The position numbers and the translations under genes are program-made. The notes beneath the pieces were generated by a model, which did not search any database, had not been told where the DNA came from, and saw nothing but the letters and a program-made list of their open reading frames with translations. From contig JADKCL010000011.1 in the NCBI GenBank assembly GCA_016718825.1, forward strand, positions 124,001 through 188,000: 64,000 nucleotides of DNA. Direction: 5' to 3'. This document shows positions 1-9,847 of this stretch, piece after piece (position 1 is the stretch's first letter; each line of letters opens with the position of its first letter). The DNA comes from Bacteroidota bacterium (GTDB lineage Bacteria > Bacteroidota > Bacteroidia > J057 > JADKCL01).

Positions 1-1326
1 ACAAAGCTCCTCATCCAAAAAATGCATGAATGCCAATCCGTCGGCAGGAGCCTTGGTGAATTCAACGAGCCACTCGTGATAACCGGGTTCGCCCCCTTGG
101 CCGTAAAACGGGGCGGCGGTATAGTTGTCAATTTCAGCGCCCGTCTTTTCACAGGCAAAAGCAAGGGCACGATCGGCATTGTCGACCATCAATTCCTCAC
201 CACATGAATTGATAAAGTGCTTCGTGCGACCTGCGATCACGATTTTTGGGGGATTGAGGCTGGTGAACCGCACCGTGTCCCCAATTAAATAACGCCACAA
301 ACCCGCATTGGTGCTGATGACCATGGCATAAGTGACACCCAAGGCAACGTCGGCGATGGTATAGGCTTTAGGAAACGGATTGTCGATCTCTTCGAGCGGC
401 AAAAACTCATAAAAGATTCCATAATCAAGCATCAAAAGGAGATCGTCTTTGTCTGGTTCATTCTGAAGTCCAAAAAACCCTTCGGAGGCATTGTAGGTTT
501 CAAAGTAGCGCAGCTGATGGCTCGGCAAAAGGGCTTCAAACTGATGCTTGTAGGGCTTCATGCTCACCCCGCCATGGAAATAGACCTCGAGTCCCGGCCA
601 AATTTCCAGAAGATTGCGGTCTTGGGTTCCAGCCATTTCCAGAACCTTGTTGATCAAGAGCAAGGTCCAAGTCGGAATTCCGGCGATGCTCGTGATGTTC
701 ATGTTCATCACACTTTCTGCAATGGCCTCGACTTTTTCTTCCCATTCGCCCATCAACGCGACCTTTTTGCTTGTGGCCCGGAAAAGGTTGAAGACATGTG
801 GGGTATTTTGAATCAACACCGCGCTGAGATCCCCGTAATAGCTATTGGCATTGAGCTTGTTGATCTCGTGACTTCCACCGAGCGGAAGTCCGCGGCCGGA
901 GAAGATTTCGCTGTCAGGACGGCTGTCGAGGTAGATCGCCAACATGTCCTTCCCACCCTTGAAGTGGCAGTCCTGCAATGCTTCTTCGCTTACGGGAATG
1001 AATTTGCTGCGGTCGTTGGTGGTGCCGGAGGATTTGGAAAACCACTTAATCTTCCCGGGCCAAAGAACGTTGTCTTCGCCCTTCAGGATGCGTTCGATTT
1101 CGGGGTACAATCCCTCGTAAGTATTGACAGGAACACGCTCCTGAAATTGCTGGATAGATTGGATGTCGGCGTAACCATGCCGTTGGCCCCAGTCTGTTTG
1201 TGCTGCGGTACTGATAAGCCGGTGAAAGACCTCCATTTGGGACTCCACCGGGTGCTTGATGAACAGGTCGATCTGGTAAATCCGCTTTTTGAGATACCAG
1301 CTTGCGATTGAGTTGATGAAACTCAT
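1..1326 (-). CDS. GH3-family (auxin-responsive promoter-like) acyl-adenylating protein, 3' end outside window
   Basis: Reading the minus strand from the ATG at 1326 gives an uninterrupted frame of 442 codons that runs off the left edge, so the C-terminus is missing (bacterial GH3 proteins are usually about 500 residues). The product begins MSFINSIASWYLKKRIYQ. It has the family landmarks: a serine/threonine-rich phosphate-binding loop, SKSSGTTNDRSKFIPVS, near residues 98-114, and further on SIAGIPTW, then YNASEGFFG, the adenylation-enzyme core segment. GH3 proteins join carboxylic acids to amines or amino acids through an acyl-adenylate. The substrate of the bacterial members is generally unknown. 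The start codon directly follows the lptB stop (TAA-ATG, no gap), so it is probably co-transcribed and translationally coupled with lptB. Family assignment is firm; the reaction is inferred. Confidence 0.85.
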   Translation of the reverse strand, partial: MSFINSIASWYLKKRIYQIDLFIKHPVESQMEVFHRLISTAAQTDWGQRHGYADIQSIQQFQERVPVNTYEGLYPEIERILKGEDNVLWPGKIKWFSKSSGTTNDRSKFIPVSEEALQDCHFKGGKDMLAIYLDSRPDSEIFSGRGLPLGGSHEINKLNANSYYGDLSAVLIQNTPHVFNLFRATSKKVALMGEWEEKVEAIAESVMNMNITSIAGIPTWTLLLINKVLEMAGTQDRNLLEIWPGLEVYFHGGVSMKPYKHQFEALLPSHQLRYFETYNASEGFFGLQNEPDKDDLLLMLDYGIFYEFLPLEEIDNPFPKAYTIADVALGVTYAMVISTNAGLWRYLIGDTVRFTSLNPPKIVIAGRTKHFINSCGEELMVDNADRALAFACEKTGAEIDNYTAAPFYGQGGEPGYHEWLVEFTKAPADGLAFMHFLDEELC

Positions 1327-2058
1327 TTACCCGCGGTTAAGTTGGAACTTGTCTCCGAGGTAGACTTTGCGCACCATCGGATCTGCCGCCAAATCTTCGG
1401 CGGTTCCAGATTTAAAAATCTTTCCTTCGACTAGCAAATAGGCACGGTCCACAATGTCAAGGGTCTCGTGCACGTTGTGGTCGGTGATCAAAACACCGAT
1501 ATTTTTCGTCTGCAGGTTGCGCACAATGCCCTGAATTTCCTCCACGGCAATCGGGTCGACACCTGCAAATGGCTCATCCAAGAGGATAAACTTCGGATCT
1601 GTAGCCAAGGCTCTTGCAATCTCCGTGCGGCGGCGCTCTCCACCCGAGAGCAGATTCCCCTGGTTTTTCCTAACGTGCATCAGGGAAAATTCGGCGAGGA
1701 GCATATCCGTTTTCATGCGACGCTCCTTGCGGGAGAGTTTGCTCGTCATTTCCAGAATGGCCATGATATTGTCTTCGACACTCAATTTTCTGAAGACCGA
1801 AGCCTCTTGTGCGAGGTAGCCGATGCCCATTTGCCCACGCCGGTACATGGGCATCCTCGTGATTTCTTTGTCATCGAGCCATACTTTGCCCATGTTGGGG
1901 CGAATAAGACCGACTACCATGTAGAATGTAGTTGTTTTGCCGGCACCATTCGGACCAAGCAATCCCACAATTTCCCCTTGCGCGACCTGCAAGCTTACGT
2001 CGTTGACGACAGTGCGCTCTTTGTAGGTCTTGATCAGGTTTTCCGCACGTAGCACCAT
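1327..2058 (-). CDS. lptB: LPS export ABC transporter ATP-binding protein LptB
   Basis: A 243-residue ABC ATPase of the size and sequence type of LptB. Walker A is GPNGAGKTT at residues 35-43, the ABC signature LSGGE is at 137-141, Walker B with the catalytic glutamate is FILLDEP at 157-163, and the switch histidine is in ITDHNV. LptB powers the LptB2FG complex, which extracts lipopolysaccharide from the inner membrane and pushes it along the Lpt bridge to the outer membrane. The membrane partners LptF/G are not in the window. The ATG at 2058 is preceded by a TAnnTTTG promoter element at 2077-2084. The next gene starts at the base after its stop. Confidence 0.93.
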   Translation of the reverse strand: MVLRAENLIKTYKERTVVNDVSLQVAQGEIVGLLGPNGAGKTTTFYMVVGLIRPNMGKVWLDDKEITRMPMYRRGQMGIGYLAQEASVFRKLSVEDNIMAILEMTSKLSRKERRMKTDMLLAEFSLMHVRKNQGNLLSGGERRRTEIARALATDPKFILLDEPFAGVDPIAVEEIQGIVRNLQTKNIGVLITDHNVHETLDIVDRAYLLVEGKIFKSGTAEDLAADPMVRKVYLGDKFQLNRG

Positions 2059-2076
2059 ATATTTTCAGGTATAGGG

Positions 2077-2110
2077 CAAATATACAAAAACCAAGCCAAC
2101 GCGTTGGCAA
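2077..2110 (-). promoter_or_regulatory. Bacteroidota-type promoter upstream of lptB
   Basis: On the minus strand TATATTTG (2077-2084) matches the TAnnTTTG -7 consensus of the Bacteroidota housekeeping sigma factor. A TTG at 2108-2110 lies 23 bases upstream, slightly wider than the usual 19-21. The 5' leader to the lptB ATG would be about 10-15 bases. Motif match only. Confidence 0.45.
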
Positions 2111-2199
2111 TTGATCCGGTGGCAAAAATATGGGGGACAACGCCACAATGACTGTAATGCCATGGCTGTGTCGCCCGTTTGCCACAGCTGCTAAACAAA

Positions 2200-2231
2200 C
2201 AATCCTCTGGAAATCACTTCCCAGAGGATTG
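2200..2231 (-). terminator. Intrinsic terminator after the 335-residue T9SS protein gene
   Basis: A perfect 11-bp inverted repeat (CAATCCTCTGG with CCAGAGGATTG) around a 10-base loop. On the minus strand it is followed by TTTGTTTAG. It lies 26 bases past the stop of the upstream gene, the expected place for a Rho-independent terminator. Confidence 0.75.
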
Positions 2232-2256
2232 AATCGCACGAAGTGCTGTACAAAAA

Positions 2257-3264
2257 CTAGTTCAGCACCAATTTGCGGGTAACGTTGCCTTGGCTCGAAC
2301 GGAGATTCACGAGGTAAATACCCTTGGCCAAACCTTCGGTAACCAAATCGATCTGATGGTTGCCTGCAAGCTGCTCGCCGCTGAGAACAGTTCTTACGCG
2401 CTCGCCGAGGACGGAGCTGATCGTAATTTCGACTTGGTCGGTGGCATCCAAACGGTAGCTGAGTGCGCTATTGCCGTTCGAAGGGTTGGGAAAAATGTCA
2501 AGGTTGCTGAACACACCTTCCGTCGTCGCAACAGCATTGGGGTCGGCATACCAGACTTCGTAGGTTATTGAGGGATTGCCACCGTTCAAGACAAACATCT
2601 GATTGTGCACCACAAATACGGGCATTGTCTCGCCAGGGGCATACCATTCGTGGCGGAGAATCGACAATTCACCGATGGCTCCACCGAGCCAGCTGGAATC
2701 TGAAAACTGCGCAGAAATCTCCACGCGCTTTACGGATGGATAGGTCATGTAAGGCGTCGTCAATTGACCATCCCCATCAAACACGGTTTGATACCAGCCC
2801 TTGCGGGTTACGCTGGAAACGAAGCCGTCTGGATAAACACCCTCGACGGAATCCATATTAGCAACACCAAATGCCTGTGGGAAGACATACAAGTTGGCGG
2901 GATTGGAATAGGTTACCCGCGTGTTGGCGACAGACTTCTCGCCAATCAACTTCATTGTATCCGCACTTCCGACGTAAAACTTATAATCGTCATTGAATGG
3001 CTTGTAGCAAAGATTGGCACCGGGGAAGCCGCTTCCCTGGGCATGGGAGGCGGGAACAATATATTGGTTTGTGGCCACCTGTGAAGTGTGCCCGATTGAA
3101 CCAAAGTTCCATGTTTGACCATTACCAGCTGGCCCGGGAGCGATAGAGTCACCGCGACGGTACACCTGTGAGTCCCCGACATCGGGAAAATCTGCACGCA
3201 CAAGTTGAGCTTGAACACCAAGGCCCAACAAAACAAAAGCAATCAGTGTAAAGGTATTTCTCAT
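2257..3264 (-). CDS. Secreted protein with T9SS type A sorting domain, function unknown
   Basis: 335 residues. An N-terminal signal peptide (MRNTFTLIAFVLLGLGVQAQ) is followed by a roughly 220-residue region I do not recognise. The C-terminal ~80 residues are a type A T9SS sorting domain: FSNLDIFPNPSNGNSALSY, then a beta-rich section, GERVRTV and a terminal GIYLVNLRSSQG...RKLVLN. Such proteins cross the inner membrane by Sec and the outer membrane through the T9SS pore, where the tag is normally cleaved and the protein released or anchored. The central region resembles other Bacteroidota surface proteins in being rich in aromatic and hydroxyl residues, but no catalytic motif is visible. A strong hairpin terminator follows it. 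Confidence 0.85.
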   Translation of the reverse strand: MRNTFTLIAFVLLGLGVQAQLVRADFPDVGDSQVYRRGDSIAPGPAGNGQTWNFGSIGHTSQVATNQYIVPASHAQGSGFPGANLCYKPFNDDYKFYVGSADTMKLIGEKSVANTRVTYSNPANLYVFPQAFGVANMDSVEGVYPDGFVSSVTRKGWYQTVFDGDGQLTTPYMTYPSVKRVEISAQFSDSSWLGGAIGELSILRHEWYAPGETMPVFVVHNQMFVLNGGNPSITYEVWYADPNAVATTEGVFSNLDIFPNPSNGNSALSYRLDATDQVEITISSVLGERVRTVLSGEQLAGNHQIDLVTEGLAKGIYLVNLRSSQGNVTRKLVLN

Positions 3265-3373
3265 TCCTATTGTGTTAAGACATCTCTATTGCCTCCAAAT
3301 ATCGGCAATTCTGCCTTGCTGCGCAAAGCATTGCAACCACAATAGCATCAAATTCGCCCGAAAAATTACGCGC

Positions 3374-6046
3374 TTACCGTGCGATCACCATCTTTTTGAC
3401 CGTACGACCGGTAGGAGATTGCAGCATATAAAGGTAAATCCCGGGAGCCAAATTGGCTGCATCCCAATCGAATTGGTGTAACCCAACACCCAATCTTTGC
3501 GATTGAAATACGGTGCCGACATGCTGACCCATGATGTCCAATACGTTCAAGGTCAACATTTCCGGAGCATCCACTTCAAGTTTAAATGTAGTCCTGTCAG
3601 AAAATGGATTCGGGTAGTTTTCAATCGCAACCCGGTGGCTCAACATGACCGCCTCATTGGCCTCCACAAATACACCATTTTGGGCATACAACATGGCTAC
3701 ACCCGTGTTTTGAATCTGATTCTTTTTGCCGAGCAAGTACAAATCGCCGCCAATAATTCGAAATTGAAACTGATTCGCAATTCGACCACTCGCGCTGACG
3801 CCTACTTCACGCCACAATGCGCCGTCGCGGTGCATGAGTTTGGTGCGTTCAAAATTGCTGAAATAGTTATAGGCGATCCACAGCTTTCCGAATTGGTCAA
3901 GTTGCATCTCGATCGGCCTTCCAATGTTAGAGATGGACTGCGAATCGACGACGATGTGGCTCCAAGTACCGGATTGATCCATCTCTGAGAGCAAAACCGC
4001 ATCGTCTTGCTCATTCAGGTATCCAATTTTGGGAAGACCATTGGCATCGAGTAGCAATGAATTGTGCTTCCCGATTGCGGAGGATGTTCCTCCGTTTACC
4101 GAGTCAATTTCCCAGGCGCGCGTGTTGCCATTGAGTACTGCATAATAGAGGCTTCGATCCGTGTCTTTGTAGTAGGCGACATGGGGGAGATTGTTGGCAT
4201 CGAGCACAAGCGAAGGGTACATTCCTACTCCAACCGTATCACAAGCGATGTCTTCAAAAGTCCAGACCGTGTCGCTCAAGTGTCGACTACCGAAGTGTAT
4301 ACAGCCCTGATTGCCATCATAATATACAAGGTTGATTGTATCAATACTTGATATCGCGACATCCGTGAATTGTGGATTTCCTCCAGGGATGACAACTTCA
4401 TAGCTCCACAAGCCGGAAGTGCGTGTGGCTAGGCGAAGGTCACGGCCCGACCCACCATTGTACGCAACCACAAGATCACCGGCACCTGATCGCGCCATGG
4501 AAACGGCAATAACATCAGTAGCCGTTGAGTCCAGTTTTTGTATTTGCCAATTCCACCCCGAGCTTCGCGTTCCTTCCGAATAAAACAGCTCACCGGTATA
4601 ACCGTCATTAAAAGCGGTTTGAACGAGTGTATCGTTACCGGTCACAGTAAATACCGCATCCAACGATTGCCCTTTTGCCTCGGAAAATGTCACCTGATCG
4701 ACCACCCATGGCCCACCCATCAAGTTTTGCTTGTACAACATCAACCTTTCTCGCTGTGCGTCAAATATCAACGCATACAAAGTATCCCCATGAATATCCA
4801 ATTGACAACGGCCAATCGCGATGCCATTCAGCAACGTATCCGTTTGCCAAGTGTTCCCTGAATCGGCTGAAGATGCCAATACAAAATAAAGATTGCTGAT
4901 GTCGGCATAGAGAATGAAAAGGCTGTCGCTCCCGCCGTTGGTCACAATATCGGTGTAGTTGCGGTAAGACCCCCTTGGCAAGTCATAATACCGAATGTCG
5001 CCGGTTGGGCTGATGCGCGTGTATTCAAGCGCGCTTGAATCGATGCAGCAAAAATTATCGCCAAAAAATACTGACGTGGTATAGGCAAGGTGGGTGTAGC
5101 CGTCTTCGCTACGCGTTGCAGAAATCCCTTCAAACGTAAAAAATCGGGTGAACTGCGGAAAAAAAATGGTTGCCGTGGAATAAATGCGCTCAAGGCTGTC
5201 GATTGGCGCTCTGGTCCAAACAGTATCGACAAATGGAAAGAGGGTGCGATGCTGTGTGATTTCATTATTGAAACGGGACAGACTAAACACATCGATGGTT
5301 CCGTCAGGCTCCATCAACATATCCAGGTATTCCCCATACCGGTCTCCCAATGGAAGGGTGTCCCTCAAGGGGTAGGGATTGCAGCTCTTATGAATGTCGT
5401 GAACGTGTCCAAGTGAACGCACAAGCCATTGGTTATTGACCCGGATTCCCTGATGCAATTTGAATCCGTAGTCACTTGTCGATGTGCACCCGGGAAAGGC
5501 ATTGATATCCATCCATCCATCGAAAAAGGCAATCTGAGGTTTGTTGTTCTCATCAAAAACCAACTCCAAGCTGTGCTGAATCCGTTCCTTGCTTGAAACG
5601 GTTCCAAGTGGACCGTAATCTCCGTATCCCCTTCCGTGAATGTCCGGTAAATTTTCGACGATCCAGTTGCTTGGCCCGATTCGCTTTGCATACCGAACGG
5701 CCACTTGGGAACTCACATCTTCATAGTAGGCAATGTGGGGAACACCCGCTGTATCCAAGCAAATCGAGGATCTGAAGCCATTTTGATGCCCCGGTTCTAC
5801 ATATTCACGGTGCCACATGACGTCATTGGGTCCGCGCCAGGCATACACCAACTTATCTTCCACACGTTGCCAGTAAGAAATATGGATCGTCCCGTCATCT
5901 CCGATCTTCATGTCTGAATATGCCCCTGACTGCACCGTATCGGTCATCATGTTGATGTAATCCCAATACAAAAACTGGGCGCGCATGGGCAGCACAGCCA
6001 AAAGCAGCACCCACAAAAGCAGCAGTTGTTTCAGGTTGATTCTCAT
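3374..6046 (-). CDS. Large secreted beta-propeller-like protein with T9SS sorting domain
   Basis: About 890 residues from the ATG at 6046, chosen because it begins a clear signal peptide (MRINLKQLLLLWVLLLAVLPMRAQ). The frame stays open upstream to 6196, but that part does not look like a leader and contains the promoter. The body has many imperfect repeats of the type DxxGxPHIAYYxD (for example TAGVPHIAYYED, NNLPHVAYYKD, NGLPKIGYLNE), as in BNR/sialidase-like or YD-type propeller blades. No catalytic residues can be assigned. The C-terminus (VAIENYPNPFSDRTTF ... GIYLYMLQSPTGRTVKKMVIAR) is a type A T9SS sorting domain. A surface-exposed or released binding protein is the likely role. Confidence 0.85.
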   Translation of the reverse strand: MRINLKQLLLLWVLLLAVLPMRAQFLYWDYINMMTDTVQSGAYSDMKIGDDGTIHISYWQRVEDKLVYAWRGPNDVMWHREYVEPGHQNGFRSSICLDTAGVPHIAYYEDVSSQVAVRYAKRIGPSNWIVENLPDIHGRGYGDYGPLGTVSSKERIQHSLELVFDENNKPQIAFFDGWMDINAFPGCTSTSDYGFKLHQGIRVNNQWLVRSLGHVHDIHKSCNPYPLRDTLPLGDRYGEYLDMLMEPDGTIDVFSLSRFNNEITQHRTLFPFVDTVWTRAPIDSLERIYSTATIFFPQFTRFFTFEGISATRSEDGYTHLAYTTSVFFGDNFCCIDSSALEYTRISPTGDIRYYDLPRGSYRNYTDIVTNGGSDSLFILYADISNLYFVLASSADSGNTWQTDTLLNGIAIGRCQLDIHGDTLYALIFDAQRERLMLYKQNLMGGPWVVDQVTFSEAKGQSLDAVFTVTGNDTLVQTAFNDGYTGELFYSEGTRSSGWNWQIQKLDSTATDVIAVSMARSGAGDLVVAYNGGSGRDLRLATRTSGLWSYEVVIPGGNPQFTDVAISSIDTINLVYYDGNQGCIHFGSRHLSDTVWTFEDIACDTVGVGMYPSLVLDANNLPHVAYYKDTDRSLYYAVLNGNTRAWEIDSVNGGTSSAIGKHNSLLLDANGLPKIGYLNEQDDAVLLSEMDQSGTWSHIVVDSQSISNIGRPIEMQLDQFGKLWIAYNYFSNFERTKLMHRDGALWREVGVSASGRIANQFQFRIIGGDLYLLGKKNQIQNTGVAMLYAQNGVFVEANEAVMLSHRVAIENYPNPFSDRTTFKLEVDAPEMLTLNVLDIMGQHVGTVFQSQRLGVGLHQFDWDAANLAPGIYLYMLQSPTGRTVKKMVIAR

Positions 6047-6087
6047 TTTCAATTTTTTCCTTGTTTGGAGACCATTGGGTTCCATTT

Positions 6088-6120
6088 CAAATCTAATACA
6101 ACCAACAAGATACGCCCAAA
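6088..6120 (-). promoter_or_regulatory. Bacteroidota promoter (TTTG-N21-TAGATTTG) upstream of the propeller-like T9SS gene
   Basis: Minus-strand TTTG at 6117-6120, a 21-base spacer and TAGATTTG at 6088-6095 fit the Bacteroidota consensus for both elements and spacing. A transcript starting about 7 bases downstream would have a leader of about 35 bases to the ATG at 6046. It supports choosing 6046 over the upstream in-frame start, which lies on the far side of this promoter. Confidence 0.6.
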
Positions 6121-6247
6121 CCGCGAAAGAGAAAAGTGCAATAATTCGTGGGGGCTTTTGGAAAGACGATCCGCAAGGGTTCGGAAAAACAACCAAATTA
6201 CGCCCTTCGCTATCGCGGAGAGCGCGTCAAATCTGTTCAAAATTACA

Positions 6248-7976
6248 TTAATTGGATGCTCTTATATCCTTAATTTTCAACTGAATACTCGTGCGACCCT
6301 TATACGTTTTGTAATCCGGCTGAAAAACAAGATCAATGTCGAGTCGGTTCACAGCATCCCAACGCTCTGCCATAAAAAACCCTATTCCCTCCAATTTGAT
6401 GCCGTTTTGTTGCAATAAAAACCGCACATGCTCCTTTTTGAGAATGGAAACATCCAACACGTTGATGCCCTTGGCTAAAAAATTCGGCTCCGGGTTAGAG
6501 GGCCCAAATGGCGACAATCTGCGTAGCAGGCGCATGAAACGGTCATCGATTTGATCAAAATCCAAGGCCGAATCAACATTCAGTTCGGCCTCCTTGGAGT
6601 TGGCGTCAATGGTAGCAGCAACAAGCTCCTCAAATTTTTGCCGAAACGCGGAATAATCCTCGTGGCGCATCGTCAGGCCTGCAGCGTATTTATGTCCACC
6701 AAATTGCACGAGTAGATCAGAGCAAGTTTCAATCGCGTCATGCAGGTCAAAACCAGGCACACTTCGCCCTGAACCTACCAAGTATTCGCCTGACTTGGTG
6801 AGCAAAATGGTCGGACGATGATGGCGCTCTATCAGGCGAGAAGCTACAATGCCGATGATTCCTTTATTCCACGAAGCATCAAACAAGACTGTCGTGGCGC
6901 GCGATTGCAGGGCCTCTTCCTCCGCAATCATGGCCAAGGCATGGGCGGTGATTTCCTTATCCTTTTCCTTTCTGTCCTGATTATAAGCCTGTAACGACTG
7001 CGCAAGCGCGTCCAAGTTTGGGGCCTTTCCTGTGAGCAATTGCACGGATTCAGTCGCATGCCAGAGGCGGCCCGCACTGTTGATCAGTGGCCCCATGTAA
7101 AAAACCAAGTCAGAAACCGTCCATTCACGCGGCGGCTCGTACAAGCGCTTGAGTGCATCTATGCCCGGGAGCGGATTGTTTCTCACCTTTTCAAGTCCGA
7201 AATGAAGCATCGTGCGGTTTTCTTCCTTGAGTGGCACAATGTCACAAGCTATGCTCAGTGCAACAAGGTCACAATACATTTCAAACGGATCAGAATCCAT
7301 CGAAATGTCCTTTATAAACGGTTTACCAGCCAAGTATTGCTGCAATCCCTGACAAAGTTTCATTGTCAACGCACAAGCAGACAATGATTGATCGGGGTAG
7401 TTGCAGCCATCCTGCATAGGGTTCAACATGGCCACCACTGCCGGCAATTCTTCGCCCGGGTTGATGGTGATCCACTACGATTACATCGATCGCCTTTTCA
7501 TTTGCAAACCGCACCTTGTCGATGGCCTTGGTTCCGCAATCGAGTGCAATCACCAAGCGGCATCCACTGTCAGAAGCATACTGTATTCCTTCAAATGAGA
7601 TACCATAACCCTCTACAAATCTGTCGGGTATGTACACTTCAAATTGAAAGCCAAGATCTTCAAAATACAATTGCAGCAGGCTCACCGATGTCGTTCCATC
7701 GACATCATAGTCCCCATAAATCAAAATCTTCTCCCCTTTTTCCAAGGCTCGTGCAATGCGTTCACAGGCAATATCCATTCCCTTCATCAAAAATGGATCA
7801 TGGAGTGCATCCTTGGTCGGGCTGAGAAAACGCTTTGCGGATTCAAGATCGGTGATGCCCCGTTGAACAAGCACGGTAGCCAAGGGCAAGGGAAATGACC
7901 CTGAGGTTGTCCCCAGCATTTGCGACAAATTTTCCACGGCTGCGCTCGCCGGTTGGGGTTTATATTTCCAAATCAT
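6248..7976 (-). CDS. recJ: Single-stranded-DNA exonuclease RecJ, interrupted by a one-base frameshift
   Basis: Two overlapping frames together give one RecJ of about 575 residues, the normal length. The 5' part (ATG at 7976, MIWKYKPQP...) carries the DHH phosphoesterase motifs IYGDYDVDGTTS, ALDCGTK and VVDHHQPG. The 3' part (stop at 6248) carries the rest of the DHH domain, the DHHA1 motif QFGGHKYAAGLTM and the C-terminal OB region. The frames join at about 7454-7460, where CCCGGGC should read one base shorter: CAA CCC GGC GAA GAA TTG gives QPGEELPAVVAML, as in intact homologues. Total length 1729 bases is 3n+1, as expected for one inserted base. RecJ degrades 5'-ended single strands in recombination and mismatch repair. 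Either the gene is broken or there is an indel error in a G run. Domain assignment is firm. Confidence 0.9.
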
Positions 7977-8184
7977 TGCGGTTTGCGGCTGGTTTTGTCC
8001 ATTTTGATTGACACCGCCCACAAAAGTACCTGAAAATCCAATTTGCGCTACCCGACGCATCTGGAAAGGCAAGATTTTTTATCCGGGACGTCGTTGGAGG
8101 CCTGAAATCTCCAAAAAACGAGGCGCTGCAGTCATGATTCGATGAAACTCGGGCGTTGGAATAGCCAACAGGCTTGTTTTTTCC

Positions 8185-8192
8185 TAGGTTTG
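8185..8192 (+). promoter_or_regulatory. Possible -7 element for the GT-C gene
   Basis: TAGGTTTG matches TAnnTTTG, 43 bases before the ATG at 8235, in the divergent intergenic space between recJ and this gene. The nearest TTG (8156-8158) is 26 bases upstream, too far for a confident -33 element. The rest of the 258-bp divergent region shows nothing else recognisable. Confidence 0.35.
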
Positions 8193-8234
8193 CTGAAAGC
8201 TAGGCGTTTTGATAACGCTTCTGGCTGAATTGAG

Positions 8235-9767
8235 ATGTTGAATCCTCGCCCACGTCTTGTTTTCATGTTGTATGCTGCGGCTGCGGTGGTTGCGGCCGTA
8301 TCATTTACTTTGATGCCTTGGTGGACTGTCGACGACGCCTTTATCAGCTACCGCTACGGAAGCAACTTGCTTTTTCATGGGCAATTGACCTGGAACGTTG
8401 GCTCTGAGTCTCTTGTGGAGGGATATACCGGAATCTTCCTGCCGCTGCTTGCAGCGGGCACGCTTGCAACCGGACTTCCTCTCTTGGAAACGATCAAATT
8501 GCTCGGTCTACTTTCGATGTTGGGGACAATTTGGATGATGTGCAGGACTTTGCGAAGGCTTGGAACGGGACCGATTGGTCAAGGTTTGGCCGTTTTGGGA
8601 ATGGCAAGCACCCCATTGCTCTACATGCATAGCATCAGCGGCTTGGAGACGATTTTTTTCACCTTTTTTATCTGTTCCGCCATTTTCGGTTTCTGGGGGA
8701 TCAATTTGGCGGAGATAGGTATCAGGCGCTCCGCGGAATGTGCAATCTTCCTTTTCATGTCTGGTCTCTGTCGTCCGGAAGGCATTCTCCTGGCTGCATT
8801 GGTCACGGTCACGCTGTTGGCTTTCAGCGCAAAACATCGTTTCAAATTTTCGATATTCCTCCAATTCCTGCCGATTGGGGGCGCCATGGCGCTCCTCTTG
8901 GTCTATTGGCTGTGGCGCACGGCCTATTACGGCAACTTTTTTCCCAACAGCTACCACGCCAAGGTGTTTGACGGCCTGATCAATTGGGAATCCATGCTTG
9001 CCTTGGGAAAATTTGCAGGCTACTACTGCTTTTTGCCGATGGTGACTGGGCTGGCATTGTTTTTCGGAAATCCTCGGAGAAAATTTCGGCTTCCAAGTGC
9101 GTCCGTACTGGTTCCCCTTTTTTTTGTGGCAATCTGTTGGGCCATGTACGCACATTCCAACCTATGGATGAATTATGGCTCGCGCTTCTTTTTTCCATTT
9201 TTGCCCCTTTTTGTTGTTGGGATCACCGCATTCATTTCAAGGAATTGGCAGCAAATACAATCCTCCGAATCTCAAAACATGGGGGTTTTGCGCAAACTGC
9301 GTCTTTTGCTTTGGGGTTTTGCGCTGATTCAGGTTTGCATTTTGGGATTCCGTTTCAGGCAAGAATGGACGTTTTTGAACTACTATCACGCAATCGTCCA
9401 AGAAGAATTGATTCCGGTTGGCAAGTATCTGGCAGCTGAGCTCGACCCTGAGGCGACCGTGATTTCCTACATGGATGCGGGAGCCGTTGGCTACTACTCA
9501 GAAAGGAAAATCGTCGATTTCGGGAGACTCAGCGACCCCTATTTGGCAAAAACGAAGCCGGCCCTGCCACAAGTCTTGGACTATTTTTTTTCGATTGATG
9601 CAGATGCCGTTGTCATGACTTCACAAGCCGAAAACGAGTTCCAATACATCGAGGAAGCAGCGGCAATCGTCTCAGATCCAAGATTTGAAGTCTTCGTACT
9701 TGCACGGCAATGGGGAAACAGCGTCGGTTTTCCTTACTGGCAGCGGGTGTACCTCAGGCAAAGGTGA
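8235..9767 (+). CDS. Polytopic GT-C-type membrane protein, probable glycosyltransferase
   Basis: 510 residues with about ten hydrophobic segments. The N-terminal loop has TVDDAFISYRYGSNLLFHGQLTWN followed by VEGYTG. The Asp-Asp pair after the first membrane helix and the downstream VEGYT are typical of GT-C fold transferases that use polyprenyl-phosphate sugars (the AftB-like / family 39-like group). The C-terminal part outside the membrane contains a hydrophilic segment with VISYMDAGAVGYYSERKIVDFGRLSDPY. The likely job is transfer of a sugar from a lipid carrier to an envelope glycan on the periplasmic side. Donor and acceptor cannot be read from the sequence. It stands alone, 80 bases before the sensor kinase. 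Confidence 0.7.
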   Translation: MLNPRPRLVFMLYAAAAVVAAVSFTLMPWWTVDDAFISYRYGSNLLFHGQLTWNVGSESLVEGYTGIFLPLLAAGTLATGLPLLETIKLLGLLSMLGTIWMMCRTLRRLGTGPIGQGLAVLGMASTPLLYMHSISGLETIFFTFFICSAIFGFWGINLAEIGIRRSAECAIFLFMSGLCRPEGILLAALVTVTLLAFSAKHRFKFSIFLQFLPIGGAMALLLVYWLWRTAYYGNFFPNSYHAKVFDGLINWESMLALGKFAGYYCFLPMVTGLALFFGNPRRKFRLPSASVLVPLFFVAICWAMYAHSNLWMNYGSRFFFPFLPLFVVGITAFISRNWQQIQSSESQNMGVLRKLRLLLWGFALIQVCILGFRFRQEWTFLNYYHAIVQEELIPVGKYLAAELDPEATVISYMDAGAVGYYSERKIVDFGRLSDPYLAKTKPALPQVLDYFFSIDADAVVMTSQAENEFQYIEEAAAIVSDPRFEVFVLARQWGNSVGFPYWQRVYLRQR

Positions 9768-9847
9768 TCCGCACATTCTGCAACAGGCATCAAAAACACT
9801 TGGGAAAACCCGCTGGAATAGGTATTTTGGAAACGTTTTGAATCAAA

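Noticed and set aside
517..1311. 264-codon open frame on the plus strand
   Set aside because: Antisense to the GH3-family gene; composition is that of a shadow frame.
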